Below are positions 33,531 through 42,792 of a stretch of 64,000 nt of DNA, piece after piece. The translations under genes were made by a program, and so were the position numbers. This DNA comes from Streptomyces barkulensis (lineage in GTDB: Bacteria; Actinomycetota; Actinomycetes; Streptomycetales; Streptomycetaceae): NCBI RefSeq assembly GCF_002843305.1, contig NZ_PGSG01000073.1:61887-125886 (forward strand). Direction: 5' to 3'. The notes beneath the pieces were generated by a model. The model was not told the origin of the DNA, ran no database searches, and saw only the letters and a program-made list of their open reading frames with translations. Position 1 is the stretch's first letter. Each line of letters opens with the position of its first letter.

Positions 33531-34466
33531 GTGAGCACGGCAGCGGTGTCGGGGAAGAGTCTGGAGGGCAAGGTCGCCCTGGTGGCGGGGGCCACCAGGG
33601 GCGCGGGCCGGGCCATGGCCGTGGAGCTGGGCCGGGCGGGCGCGACGGTGTACGCCACCGGCCGCACCACACGCGGACACGTCAGCGAGGTGGGCCGCCC
33701 CACCGAGACGATCGAGGAGACCGCGGAGCTGGTCACGGCGGCCGGGGGCACCGGCATCGCGGCGGTGGTCGACCACCTGGAGCCCAAGGAGGTCCGCGCC
33801 CTGGTGGAGCGGATCGACCGCGAGCACGGGCGCCTGGACGTCCTGGTCAACGACGTCTGGGGCGGTGACCACCTGCTCGACTTCGACACGAAGGTGTGGG
33901 AGGTCGAGCTGGACAAGGGGCTGCGGATGCTGCGGCTGGGGGTGGAGACCCATCTGGTCACCAGCCATTTCGCCCTGCCCCTGCTGATCCGGCGGCCGGG
34001 CGGGCTGGTGGTGGAGGTCACCGACGGCACCGCCGAGTACAACGGCCCCAGGTACCGCGGCAACCTCTTCTTCGACCTGACGAAGAACGCCCCGATCCGT
34101 GCGGCCTTCGGCCTCGCCGAGGAGCTGAAGGAGTACGGCTGCACGGCGGTCTGCCTCTCCCCGGGCTTCCTGCGCTCGGAGGAGATGCTCGACACCTTCG
34201 GAGTGCGCGAGGAGAACTGGCGCGACGCTCTCGCCCGCGAGCCGCACTTCGCCATCGCCGAGTCGCCCGCCTACATCGGCCGGGCGCTGGCGGCCCTGGC
34301 GTGCGACCCGGACGTGGCCCGCTGGAACGGGCAGTCCCTGTCCAGCGGGCAGCTCGCCGTCGAGTACGGCTTCACCGACACCGACGGCTCGCGGCCGGAC
34401 GGCTGGCGGTACTTCATCGAGGTCGTCCACGGCGGGAAGGAGGCGACCGCCGAGGACTACCGGTAG
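33531..34466 (+). CDS. short-chain dehydrogenase/reductase with Phe at the catalytic Tyr position
   Basis: 311 residues from the GTG at 33531, with GGAAGGA upstream; an ATG at 33507 is also in frame. The Rossmann motif ALVAGATRGAGRAMAVELGRAGATVYATGR and NDVWGG are standard SDR features. Where related SDRs have NLFYDLxK, this protein reads NLFFDLTK, so the YxxxK tyrosine is Phe181 with Lys185 kept. The preceding conserved serine region reads VEVTDGTAEYNG. It may be catalytically altered or use another residue. Its 3' end overlaps the convergent WYL regulator gene by 10 bp. Confidence 0.88.
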   Translation: MSTAAVSGKSLEGKVALVAGATRGAGRAMAVELGRAGATVYATGRTTRGHVSEVGRPTETIEETAELVTAAGGTGIAAVVDHLEPKEVRALVERIDREHGRLDVLVNDVWGGDHLLDFDTKVWEVELDKGLRMLRLGVETHLVTSHFALPLLIRRPGGLVVEVTDGTAEYNGPRYRGNLFFDLTKNAPIRAAFGLAEELKEYGCTAVCLSPGFLRSEEMLDTFGVREENWRDALAREPHFAIAESPAYIGRALAALACDPDVARWNGQSLSSGQLAVEYGFTDTDGSRPDGWRYFIEVVHGGKEATAEDYR

Positions 34467-35422
34467 AGCCCCGCCATCCGCTCGGCCGCCCGCGCCATGC
34501 GCTCGCGCAGCGCGGGCGGGCCGAGCACCTCGCACTCGGGGCCGAGGGCGAGCAGCTGGTCGTAGGCGACGTCCAGGGACTCCACGGGCAGGGCGACGGT
34601 GGTCAGCCCCTTCTCGTCGGTCTCCCCCCGCGCCAGCGCGTCCTCGGCCGCCGCCCGGTCGGTGGCGTACCGCAGCGCGCGCACCCCGGCCCGAGTCAGC
34701 CGCACCACGGCGGTCTCGCGCAGGATCGAGCGGGCGAAGGCCGCGGCCCGCTCCTCCCAGAAGCCGGGCAGGTCGAAGTCCGCCTCCCGTCCGAACCGCC
34801 CGTCGAGCGGGGTGACGGAGTCGAAGCGGTCCACCCGGTAGACACGCGGATCCCCGTCGGCGCGGGCGACGAGGTACCACACGCCGGCCTTGAGGACCAG
34901 GCCGTACGGTTCCAGCGTCCGCCGCACCCGGGAGCCGTCCCGGCGGCGGTAGCGCGCGGTGACCGGCCGGTCGTCCCACACGGCCTCGGCCAGCGCCGGC
35001 AGCGCCTTCGGCGTCTCGGTGGGCTGCCACCACCCCGGAGCGTCCAGATGGAACCGCTGCGCCGCGCTGCGCGGGGCGTCCGCCAGCTCGGGGGTGAGGG
35101 CCGCGGCCACCTTCAGCCGGGCGGCCGAGGCCGCGTCCGCCAGGCCCATCTCCCGCAGCGCGGAGGGCACCCCGGACAGGAACAAAGCCTCCGCCTCGTC
35201 GCGCCCCAGACCCGTCAGCCGGGTGCGGTAGCCGCCGACCAGCCGGTAGCCGCCGGTCCGTCCCCGGTCGGCGTAGACGGGGATCCCCGCCTCCGACAGG
35301 GCCAGCGCGTCGCGGGCGACGGTGCGCTCGGAGACCTCCAGCCGCTCGGCCAGCTCGGCGGCGGTCATCGACCGCCGCGTCTGGAGCAGCAACACCATCT
35401 CGATCAGCCGGGCAGCACGCAT
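34457..35422 (-). CDS. WYL domain (YafY-type) transcriptional regulator
   Basis: 321 residues. An N-terminal HTH_11 winged helix ([50 protein letters not shown]) is followed by a WYL domain ([36 protein letters not shown]) and a WCX-like C-terminus. Such proteins sense ligands or nucleic acids and often repress neighbouring genes. It is divergent from the sodium-dependent transporter gene and convergent with the SDR gene. Confidence 0.93.
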   Translation of the reverse strand: [321 protein letters not shown]

Positions 35423-35512
35423 GCGCCCATCCTCCCCGCCGGGGCGCGCGGCGCGGCGCGCGCTGTTAACGTGCTGTCAACCCACAGGGACAAAAGCCGA
35501 GGAACGTCGCAT

Positions 35513-37102
35513 ATGGCCACCGAATCCAGCAGCACTCCGACGACTCCGCCGCCCCGCGCCCAGTGGGGGACCCGCACGGGCTTCCTGCTGGCGGCGATCG
35601 GCTCGGCCATCGGGCTCGGCAACATCTGGCGCTTCCCCTCCGAGGCCTACAAGAACGGCGGCGGGGCCTTCCTGCTGCCCTACCTGATCGCCCTGCTGAC
35701 GGCGGGCCTGCCGCTGCTGATCCTGGAGTACACGCTCGGCCGCCGCTACCGGAAATCCCCGCCGGGCGCGTTCCGCCGGCTGTCCGGCCCGGCGCAGGCG
35801 ATCGGCTGGTGGCAGGTGGCGGTCTCCTTCGTCATCGCCGCCTACTACGCCGTGATCCTGGCCTGGGCCGTGCGGTACGTGGGCTTCTCGGTGGGCGAGC
35901 AGTGGGGCGACGACCCGAACGCGTACTTCTTCGGCGACTTCCTGCGCACCGCCGAGCAGCCCGGCTGGATCTCCTCCTACGTCGGCGGCGTGTTCTGGCC
36001 GCTGCTGGTCATCTGGATCGCGGTCCTGGCCGTCCTGGCCCTGGGGGTGCGGCGCGGCATCGAGATGGCCAACCGGATCTTCATCCCGCTGCTGGTGGTC
36101 TTCTTCGTCGTCCTGGTGGTCCGCGCGGTCACCCTGGACGGCGCCGGGACCGGTCTGGACGCGCTGTTCTCGCCCGACTGGGGCGCGCTGGCCGAGGGCG
36201 GTGTCTGGGTCGCCGCCTACGGGCAGATCTTCTTCTCCCTCTCGGTCGGCTTCGGCATCATGATCACCTACGCCTCCTACCTGCGCCGCCGCGCCGACCT
36301 CACCGGCTCCGCGCTGGTGGCCGGGTTCGCCAACAGCTCCTTCGAGCTCCTGGCGGGCATCGGGGTCTTCGCCACCCTCGGCTTCCTCTCCGCGGCCAGC
36401 GGCACACCGGTGGGGGAGACCGTCACCGACGGCATCGGCCTGGCGTTCATCGCCTTCCCGACGATCATCTCCAACATGCCGCTGGGCACCCTGTTCGGCC
36501 TGCTGTTCTTCGGCTCCCTGGTGATCGCCGGCTTCACCTCGCTGATCTCCATCGTGGAGGTGGTGGTCGCCTCGGTGCAGGACAAGACCGGCATCGGGCG
36601 CGTCCCGGCCGTGCTCGGCGCCGGCGGCCTGACGGCCCTGGTGTCCATCCTGCTCTTCCCCACCGACAGCGGGCTGTACCTGCTGGACTCCGCCGACCAC
36701 TTCATCAACCGCTACGGCATCGCCCTGGCCTCCCTGGTCGCGGTGATCGTCGTCGCCTGGGTGCTGCGCAGGCTGCCGGCGCTCCAGCGGGACGCGGACG
36801 CCACCTCCGCCATCCGGCTGGGCGTGTGGTGGCGTCTGGCCCTGGGGGTCGTCACCCCGCTGGTGCTGGGCTGGATGATGGTGGACAGCCTGCGCGCGGA
36901 GTTCGACGAGAACTACGGGGGCTACCCCTCCGGCTTCCTGTTCTGGTCCGGGTGGGCGGTCGCCCTGGGCGCGCTGGTCTTCGGCGTGCTGGCCTCCCTG
37001 CTGCCCTGGCCGCGCGGTACGGAGCCGGCGGGCACGGAGCCTTCGGGGCCGGCCGGCCCCGTGGAGACGCGACCGGGCACGCCCGGGGAAGGGAGGCACT
37101 GA
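35513..37102 (+). CDS. sodium-dependent transporter of the neurotransmitter:sodium symporter (NSS/SNF) family
   Basis: 529 residues from the ATG at 35513, with GAGGAA upstream. Segment 1 carries the family signature GTRTGFLLAAIGSAIGLGNIWRFPSEAYKNGGGAFLLPYL, with the sodium-binding and unwound-helix residues. About 11-12 membrane helices follow. LeuT-like members import amino acids with Na+. The stop overlaps the start of a tiny gene of the MetS type, which supports methionine/alanine import as the best guess. Confidence 0.93.
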   Translation: MATESSSTPTTPPPRAQWGTRTGFLLAAIGSAIGLGNIWRFPSEAYKNGGGAFLLPYLIALLTAGLPLLILEYTLGRRYRKSPPGAFRRLSGPAQAIGWWQVAVSFVIAAYYAVILAWAVRYVGFSVGEQWGDDPNAYFFGDFLRTAEQPGWISSYVGGVFWPLLVIWIAVLAVLALGVRRGIEMANRIFIPLLVVFFVVLVVRAVTLDGAGTGLDALFSPDWGALAEGGVWVAAYGQIFFSLSVGFGIMITYASYLRRRADLTGSALVAGFANSSFELLAGIGVFATLGFLSAASGTPVGETVTDGIGLAFIAFPTIISNMPLGTLFGLLFFGSLVIAGFTSLISIVEVVVASVQDKTGIGRVPAVLGAGGLTALVSILLFPTDSGLYLLDSADHFINRYGIALASLVAVIVVAWVLRRLPALQRDADATSAIRLGVWWRLALGVVTPLVLGWMMVDSLRAEFDENYGGYPSGFLFWSGWAVALGALVFGVLASLLPWPRGTEPAGTEPSGPAGPVETRPGTPGEGRH

Positions 37103-37206
37103 TGTCGGCGGGCGCCGTTGTGATGATGATCGTCGCCATGATCGTGGTGTGGGGCGGGCTGCTCGCGGCCATCCTCAAGCTCCGCGGCCACACCGAGGAG
37201 TACTGA
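37102..37206 (+). CDS. small subunit of methionine/alanine NSS importer (MetS-like)
   Basis: 34 residues: one hydrophobic helix (AVVMMIVAMIVVWGGLLAAIL) and a short polar tail (KLRGHTEEY). The ATG overlaps the transporter stop by one base (TGATG), and GGGAGG lies just upstream. Such short single-span proteins are required partners of MetP-type transporters in Corynebacterium. Too short for usual ORF cut-offs. Confidence 0.85.
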   Translation: MSAGAVVMMIVAMIVVWGGLLAAILKLRGHTEEY

Positions 37207-37240
37207 CGCCCTGACGTACTGAAACGCTGGGCCCCCGCCC

Positions 37241-37268
37241 GCCCGCCCGGCAGGCCGGCCGGGCGGGC
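37241..37268. terminator. hairpin between the MetS-like gene and aceE
   Basis: An 11-bp GC stem (GCCCGCCCGGC and its complement) with a 6-nt loop between two convergent genes. Confidence 0.6.
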
Positions 37269-37308
37269 CTCCCGGCAGGTGGGAGGAGACACGCCCGGCC
37301 GGGTTCCG

Positions 37309-40002
37309 TCAGGCCAGGCCGTAGCGCCCGGCCGCCTCGCGCACCGTCTCCCGCTTGACCTCGCCGCGCCGGGCCAGCCGGTCCAGGGCCGCCACCGCGA
37401 CCGACTCGGCGTCCACCCCGAAGTGGCGGCGGGCCGCCTCGCGGGTGTCCGACAGGCCGAACCCGTCGGTGCCCAGCGAGGACCAGTCCTGCTCCACCCA
37501 CGGGGCGATCTGGTCCGGTACCGCCCGCATCCAGTCGCTGACCGCGAGGACCGGGCCGGGCGCGCCGCACAGCGCGCGGGTGACGTACGGAACGCGGTCC
37601 TCGCCGTTGAGCTGCGCCGCGTCGCAGGACAGGGCATCGCGGCGCAGCTCGCTCCAGGAGGTGGCGGACCACACGTCGGCGGTCACGCCCCAGTCGTCGG
37701 CGAGGAGACGCTGGGCGTCCAGCGCCCAGTGGATGGCGGTTCCCGAGGCCAGCAGCTGGATCCGGGGCGCCTCGTCACCGGAGGGGGACGTGGCGGGGGT
37801 CCCCTCCCGGAAGCGGTACAGACCCTTGAGGATGCCCTCCTCCACGCCCTCGGGCATGGGCGGCTGGACCTTCGGCTCGTTGTAGACGGTCAGGTAGTAG
37901 AAGACGTTCTCCTGCTCGGGCCCGTACATCCGGCGCAGGCCGTCGCGCACGATCACCGCGATCTCGTAGGCGAACGCCGGGTCGTAGTTGAGCGAGGCCG
38001 GGTTGGTGGCCGCGATCAGGTGGGAGTGGCCGTCGGCGTGCTGCAGGCCCTCGCCGGTGAGCGTGGTGCGGCCGGCGGTGGCGCCGACGACGAAGCCGCG
38101 GCCGAGCTGGTCGGCGAGCTGCCAGAACTGGTCGCCGGTGCGCTGCCAGCCGAACATCGAGTAGAAGATGTAGAACGGGATCATCGGCTCGCCGTGCGTG
38201 GCGTAGGAGGTGGCGGCGGCGATGAAGTCGGCCATGGCGCCGGCCTCGGTGATCCCCTCGTTGAGGATCTGCCCGTCGGCCGCCTCCTTGTAGTACATCA
38301 GCTGGTCGCGGTCGACCGGCTCGTACGTCTGCCCCCTGGGCGAGTAGATGCCGGCCGAGGGGAACAGCGACTCCATGCCGAAGGTGCGGGCCTCGTCGGG
38401 GACGATCGGCACCCAGCGCCTGCCGGTCTCCGGATCCCGCATCAGGTCCTTGACCAGGCGTACGAAGGCCATGGTCGTGGCCGTCTCCTGCTTGCCCGAC
38501 CCCTTCTTCAGGGACTGGAAGGCGCGCTCTCCCGGCTCGGGCAGCGCCGGGACCGGGTGGGTGCGGCGGGCCGGGGCGGGACCGCCGAGGGCGGCGCGGC
38601 GCTCGGCGAGGTAGCGCACCTCGGGGGAGTCGGGGCCGGGGTGGCCGTAGGGCACCGGGCCCTCGCCGAGGGCGCTGTCGGGGATGGGCAGGCCGAGCAG
38701 GTCGCGCATGTCCCTGAACTCGTCGGCCGTCAGCTTCTTCATCTGGTGGTTGGCGTTCTTGGACTCGAAGCCCCGGCCGAGGGTGTGGCCCTTGACGGTC
38801 TGCGCCAGGATCACCGTCGGCGCGCCCTTGTGCGCGAGCGCGGCCCGGTAGGCGGCGTACACCTTGCGGGGCTCGTGGCCGCCGCGCGAGGTGTGGAAGC
38901 ACTCGATGATCTTGTCGTCGGTCAGCACCCTCGCCATCTCGGCCAGCGCCGGGCCGGCGCCGAAGAAGTGCTCGCGGATGTAGGCGGCGTCGCGGGTGGC
39001 GTAGGTCTGGAACTGGGCGTCGGGCACCTCGCGCAGCCGCCTGACCAGGGCGCCGGTGGTGTCCAGGGCGAGCAGGTCGTCCCAGGCCGATCCCCACAGC
39101 GACTTGACGACGTGCCAGCCGGCGGCGCGGAACTGGGCCTCCAGCTCCTGCACGATCTTGAAATTGGCGCGGACCGGGCCGTCCAGGCGCTGGAGGTTGC
39201 AGTTGACCACGAAGGTGAGGTTGTCCAGCCCCTCGCGTGCGGCGAGGGCGAGGGCGGCGGTCGACTCCGGCTCGTCCATCTCGCCGTCGCCGAGGAAGGC
39301 CCACACGTGGCTGCCGGAGGTGTCCTTGATGCCGCGGCCGGTCAGATAGCGGTTGAAACGGGCCTGGTAGATCGCCGAGAGCGGGCCCAGGCCCATGGAG
39401 ACGGTCGGGAACTCCCACAGCCAGGGCAGCCGTCGCGGGTGCGGGTAGGAGGGCAGCCCGCCGCCGCCGGCCTCCCGGCGGAAGTTGTCCAGCTGCGCCT
39501 CGGTCAGCCGTCCGTCGAGGAAGGCGCGGGCGTAGATGCCGGGGGAGGCGTGGCCCTGGATGTAGAGCTGGTCGCCGGAGCCGGGGGCCTCGGGGGAGGA
39601 CTTGCCGCGGAAGAAGTGGTTGAAGCCGGTCTCGTAGAGCCAGGCGGCGGAGGCGAAGGTGGCGATGTGGCCGCCGACGCCGAAGCGGGAGCCGCGGGTG
39701 ACCATGGCGGCGGCGTTCCAGCGGTTCCAGGCGGCGATCCGCCGCTCCATGTCCTCGTCGCCGGGGAAGGCTGGCTCGGCGGCGGTGGGGACGGTGTTGA
39801 CGTAGTCCGTCTCCGGCAGCGCGGGGAGACCGAGTCCGGTGCGGCCGGCGTGCTCCAGGGTGCGCCGCATCAGGTACGCCGCCCGGTGCGGACCGGCCTC
39901 GCGGGCGACGGCGTCCAGGGACGCGGCCCACTCGGCGGTCTCCTCGGGGTCGCGGTCGACGAGCTGGTCGAGCTCGCTGGGAGTGCGTTCGGCGTCGGTC
40001 AT
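37309..40002 (-). CDS. aceE: pyruvate dehydrogenase E1 component (homodimeric type)
   Basis: 897 residues, full length for AceE, from the ATG at 40002. It decarboxylates pyruvate with thiamine diphosphate and passes the acetyl group to a lipoyl domain. The TPP motif is GDGEMDEP ... [13 protein letters not shown] (about 235-270). Also typical are [47 protein letters not shown] and [18 protein letters not shown]. The E2 and E3 proteins (40889-42733 and 42793-44181) are encoded close by in a separate operon, and a GntR regulator gene lies directly upstream. Confidence 0.96.
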   Translation of the reverse strand: MTDAERTPSELDQLVDRDPEETAEWAASLDAVAREAGPHRAAYLMRRTLEHAGRTGLGLPALPETDYVNTVPTAAEPAFPGDEDMERRIAAWNRWNAAAMVTRGSRFGVGGHIATFASAAWLYETGFNHFFRGKSSPEAPGSGDQLYIQGHASPGIYARAFLDGRLTEAQLDNFRREAGGGGLPSYPHPRRLPWLWEFPTVSMGLGPLSAIYQARFNRYLTGRGIKDTSGSHVWAFLGDGEMDEPESTAALALAAREGLDNLTFVVNCNLQRLDGPVRANFKIVQELEAQFRAAGWHVVKSLWGSAWDDLLALDTTGALVRRLREVPDAQFQTYATRDAAYIREHFFGAGPALAEMARVLTDDKIIECFHTSRGGHEPRKVYAAYRAALAHKGAPTVILAQTVKGHTLGRGFESKNANHQMKKLTADEFRDMRDLLGLPIPDSALGEGPVPYGHPGPDSPEVRYLAERRAALGGPAPARRTHPVPALPEPGERAFQSLKKGSGKQETATTMAFVRLVKDLMRDPETGRRWVPIVPDEARTFGMESLFPSAGIYSPRGQTYEPVDRDQLMYYKEAADGQILNEGITEAGAMADFIAAATSYATHGEPMIPFYIFYSMFGWQRTGDQFWQLADQLGRGFVVGATAGRTTLTGEGLQHADGHSHLIAATNPASLNYDPAFAYEIAVIVRDGLRRMYGPEQENVFYYLTVYNEPKVQPPMPEGVEEGILKGLYRFREGTPATSPSGDEAPRIQLLASGTAIHWALDAQRLLADDWGVTADVWSATSWSELRRDALSCDAAQLNGEDRVPYVTRALCGAPGPVLAVSDWMRAVPDQIAPWVEQDWSSLGTDGFGLSDTREAARRHFGVDAESVAVAALDRLARRGEVKRETVREAAGRYGLA

Positions 40003-40064
40003 GGTGTGGCCGCCTTCCGGACAGGACGGGACATGGGGGTGGGGGGTGTCACACCCACTGCCGG

Positions 40065-40094
40065 ACTGTACGCCCACGATCGATGATCGATCAA
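40065..40094 (-). promoter_or_regulatory. aceE promoter with GATCGAT repeats in the spacer
   Basis: On the minus strand TTGATC (40094-40089), an 18-bp spacer, and TACAGT (40070-40065). The stretch 40078-40092 contains two ATCGAT palindromes in tandem covering the -35 box and spacer, a good position for a repressor, perhaps the adjacent GntR protein. Confidence 0.55.
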
Positions 40095-40149
40095 AGGGTG
40101 GGAGCCGAAAAAGTGCCGGAAGAACGAAATTGGCATTCAGTGCCGCGAA

Positions 40150-40773
40150 TCAGGCACGGGGTGCACACCCCAGGACGTGCTCCTTGACCAGCTCGCCGAT
40201 GCGCGGATCACGCCTGCGGAACGCCTCCACGACCGCCTCGTGCTCCTCGGCGTACGACTGCTGCCGGGTGCCCAGCCAGCGGATGGCGAGCGTGGTCCAC
40301 ACCCCGATGCCCAGCGACTCCCAGGTGTGCAGCAGCACGCTGTTCCCGGCCGCGCGCACCAGCTCGCGGTGGAAGGCGACCGTGTGCCGCACCTGCGCCT
40401 CGCCGTCCCCGGCCCGGTCGGCCTCGTACAGCCGCGCCACATGCTCCTCCAGCGCCGAGACGTCCCCGGCCAGGCGGTCGGCGGCCAGCTCGGCCGCGAT
40501 CTGCTCCAGCCCGGCGCGCACCGGGTAGATCTCCTCCAGATCGGCCGCCGTCAGGTTCCGCACCCGTACGCCCTTGTTCGGCGCCGACTCGATCAGCCGC
40601 AGTGCCTCCAGCTCGCGCAGCGCCTCGCGCACGGGCGTCTGGCTGACCTCCAGCTCCACGGCGATCCGCCGCTCCACGATGCGCTCGCCCGGCTTCCAGC
40701 GCCCGCGGACGATGCCCTCCACGATGTGCTCGCGGATCTGCTCGCGCAGGGAGTGGACGACGGGCGGGGCCAT
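40150..40773 (-). CDS. GntR family regulator, FCD (FadR-like) type
   Basis: 207 residues from the ATG at 40773, preceded by AAGGAG. The N-terminal winged helix (LREQIREHIVEGIVRGRWKPGERIVERRIAVELEVSQTPVREALRELEALRLIE) is GntR; the helical C-terminus (DLEEIYPVRAGLEQIAAELAADRL, RHTVAFHRELVRAAGNSVLL) is an FCD ligand domain, in which His and Asp residues often bind a metal and a carboxylic acid. Its place 148 bp upstream of aceE on the same strand suggests that it controls pyruvate dehydrogenase. Confidence 0.93.
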   Translation of the reverse strand: MAPPVVHSLREQIREHIVEGIVRGRWKPGERIVERRIAVELEVSQTPVREALRELEALRLIESAPNKGVRVRNLTAADLEEIYPVRAGLEQIAAELAADRLAGDVSALEEHVARLYEADRAGDGEAQVRHTVAFHRELVRAAGNSVLLHTWESLGIGVWTTLAIRWLGTRQQSYAEEHEAVVEAFRRRDPRIGELVKEHVLGCAPRA

Positions 40774-40836
40774 GGGCGCTCCTTGTCTGCCTTCTTCGGG
40801 GGAGGACACCGACGATACGGCCCCGCCCGCACGGCG

Positions 40837-40872
40837 GCGCCCCCGCCCGGAACGGATCCGGTGCGGGGGCGC
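40837..40872. terminator. terminator of the lpd-E2 operon
   Basis: An outer 10-bp stem (GCGCCCCCGC and its complement) and an inner 5-bp stem, 17 bp after the E2 gene stop. Confidence 0.65.
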
Positions 40873-40888
40873 GATGCGCGGGGAGCGG

Positions 40889-42733
40889 TCAGAGACCCAG
40901 CTCGCCCTCGAACTCGCCGGCCTCCAGACGGGCCTTGACGTCCGTCAGGTAGCGGGCGGCGTCCGCGCCGTCGACCAGCTGGTGGTCGTAGGACAGGGTC
41001 AGGTAGACCATGTCCCGGACGGCGATGGTCTCGCCCAGCTCCGGGTGGTCCACCACGACCGGGCGGCGCACGGTGGCGCCGATGCCCAGCTCGGCCACCT
41101 GCGGGTAGTTCACGATGATCGTGTCGAACAGCGCACCGCGCGAGCCGGTGTTGCTGATCGTGAACGTGCCGCCGGACATGTCGTCCGGGCTGAGCTTGCC
41201 GGTGCGGACCCTGCCCGCCAGCTCCGCGGTCTTCTTGGCGATGCCGGCCAGGCTCAGGTCGCCCGCGCCCTTGATGACCGGGACCATCAGGCCCTTCTCC
41301 GAGTCCACCGCGATGCCGATGTTCTCGACGTCGTGGTAGGTCACGGTCCCGTCGTCGTTGATCTTGGCGTTGATCGACGGGTGGGCCTTCAGCGCCTCGG
41401 CGGCGGCCTTGACGAAGAACGGCATCGGGGAGAGCTTGACGCCCTCGCGGGCCAGGAAGTCCTCCTTGGCCCGGGCCCGCAGCCGCATGATCCGCGTGAC
41501 GTCCACCTCGACCACGGTGGACAGCTGCGCCTGGTTGTGCAGCGCCTTCATCATGTTCTCGGCGATGACCTTGCGGATGCGGGTCATCGGCACCGTCCGG
41601 CCGCGCAGCGGCGACGGCTCGGCCTTGGCCGGGCCGCGGCCCGCCGGTGCGGCGGCCGGCGCCTGGGCGGCCTGCGCCCTGGCCGCCTCGGCCGCGGCCA
41701 CGACGTCCTGCTTGCGGATACGGCCACCGACGCCGGTGCCCTTGACGGTGGACAGGTCGACGCCGTTCTCGGCGGCGAGCTTGCGCACCAGCGGGGTCAC
41801 ATAGGCGCCCTCGCCACCGCCGGCCTGCGCCGCCGGTGCCTGCGCCGGGGCGGGCGCGGGCGCGGGTGCCGGGGCGGCGGGCGCCTGCTGCGCGGGGGCG
41901 GGCTGCGCCGGAGCCGGGGCGGGCTCGGGCTGGGCCTGCGGCTCGGGAGCCGGGGCGGGCGCCGGAGCCGGGGCGGGCTCGGGCTTCGGCTCCGGCTGGG
42001 CCTGCGGCTCGGGCTGGGCCGGCGCGGGAGCCTGGGCCGGAGCGGCACCGGCGGCGCCGATCACGGCCAGTTTCGCGCCGACCTCCGCCGTCTCGTCCTC
42101 GCCCACCACGATCTCCAGCAGGGTGCCGGAGGCGGGGGCCGGGATCTCGGTGTCGACCTTGTCGGTCGAGACCTCCAGCAGCGGCTCGTCGGCCTCGACC
42201 TCCTCGCCGACCGACTTCAGCCAGCGGGTGACGGTGCCCTCGGTGACGGACTCGCCGAGCGCCGGCAGCACCACATCGGTGCCCTCCGCCGCACCGCCGG
42301 ACGGAGCCGCCTGCTGCGGAGCCTGGGCCTGGGCGGGCTCGGGCTGGGCCTGGGGCTCGGGCTGCGCCTGCGCCTGCGCCGGGGCCGCCTGTGGCTCGGG
42401 GGCCGGGGCAGGCGCCTCGGCCTGGGCAGGCGCCTCGGCCTGGGCGGGGGCCTGGGCCTGGGCGCCGCTGCCTTCCCCTGCCTGCGGCGGGGATGCCCCA
42501 TCGTCGATCACGGCCAGCTCGGCGCCGACCTCGACCGTCTCGTCCTCGGCGACCTTGATGGAGGACAGGGTGCCGGAGGCGGGGGAGGGGATCTCGGTGT
42601 CGACCTTGTCGGTCGAGACCTCCAGCAGGGGTTCGTCGGCCTCGACGTGCTCACCCTCGGCCTTCAGCCAGCGGGTGACGGTGCCCTCGGTGACGCTCTC
42701 GCCGAGCGCCGGCAGGGTTACGGAAACCGCCAT
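40889..42733 (-). CDS. sucB: dihydrolipoamide acyltransferase (E2) with two lipoyl domains
   Basis: 614 residues. Two lipoyl domains (about 1-76 and 140-215) both contain the lipoylated Lys in STDKVDTEI. They are joined by long Pro/Ala/Gln linkers. Next come a peripheral-subunit-binding domain ([36 protein letters not shown]) and the catalytic domain ending in [19 protein letters not shown] (HxxxDG). It is annotated in actinobacteria as the succinyltransferase of 2-oxoglutarate dehydrogenase (SucB), but it probably also serves pyruvate dehydrogenase. It follows lpd by 59 bp in one operon. Confidence 0.92.
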   Translation of the reverse strand: MAVSVTLPALGESVTEGTVTRWLKAEGEHVEADEPLLEVSTDKVDTEIPSPASGTLSSIKVAEDETVEVGAELAVIDDGASPPQAGEGSGAQAQAPAQAEAPAQAEAPAPAPEPQAAPAQAQAQPEPQAQPEPAQAQAPQQAAPSGGAAEGTDVVLPALGESVTEGTVTRWLKSVGEEVEADEPLLEVSTDKVDTEIPAPASGTLLEIVVGEDETAEVGAKLAVIGAAGAAPAQAPAPAQPEPQAQPEPKPEPAPAPAPAPAPEPQAQPEPAPAPAQPAPAQQAPAAPAPAPAPAPAQAPAAQAGGGEGAYVTPLVRKLAAENGVDLSTVKGTGVGGRIRKQDVVAAAEAARAQAAQAPAAAPAGRGPAKAEPSPLRGRTVPMTRIRKVIAENMMKALHNQAQLSTVVEVDVTRIMRLRARAKEDFLAREGVKLSPMPFFVKAAAEALKAHPSINAKINDDGTVTYHDVENIGIAVDSEKGLMVPVIKGAGDLSLAGIAKKTAELAGRVRTGKLSPDDMSGGTFTISNTGSRGALFDTIIVNYPQVAELGIGATVRRPVVVDHPELGETIAVRDMVYLTLSYDHQLVDGADAARYLTDVKARLEAGEFEGELGL

Positions 42734-42792
42734 GGTTTCGGTTGCTCCTAACGAAAAGTGCGAATGGCGTGGTGCTCTCGCGCCCGGGAGGG

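Noticed and set aside
35460..35482. GTTAAC and GTCAAC pair between the WYL regulator and transporter as a GlnR site
   Set aside because: The spacing and the second half-site do not fit the GlnR pattern; only a weak direct repeat remains.
33896..35512. Frame joining the SDR region to the sodium transporter
   Set aside because: It crosses the antisense WYL regulator gene; the transporter has its own ATG at 35513 with GAGGAA upstream.
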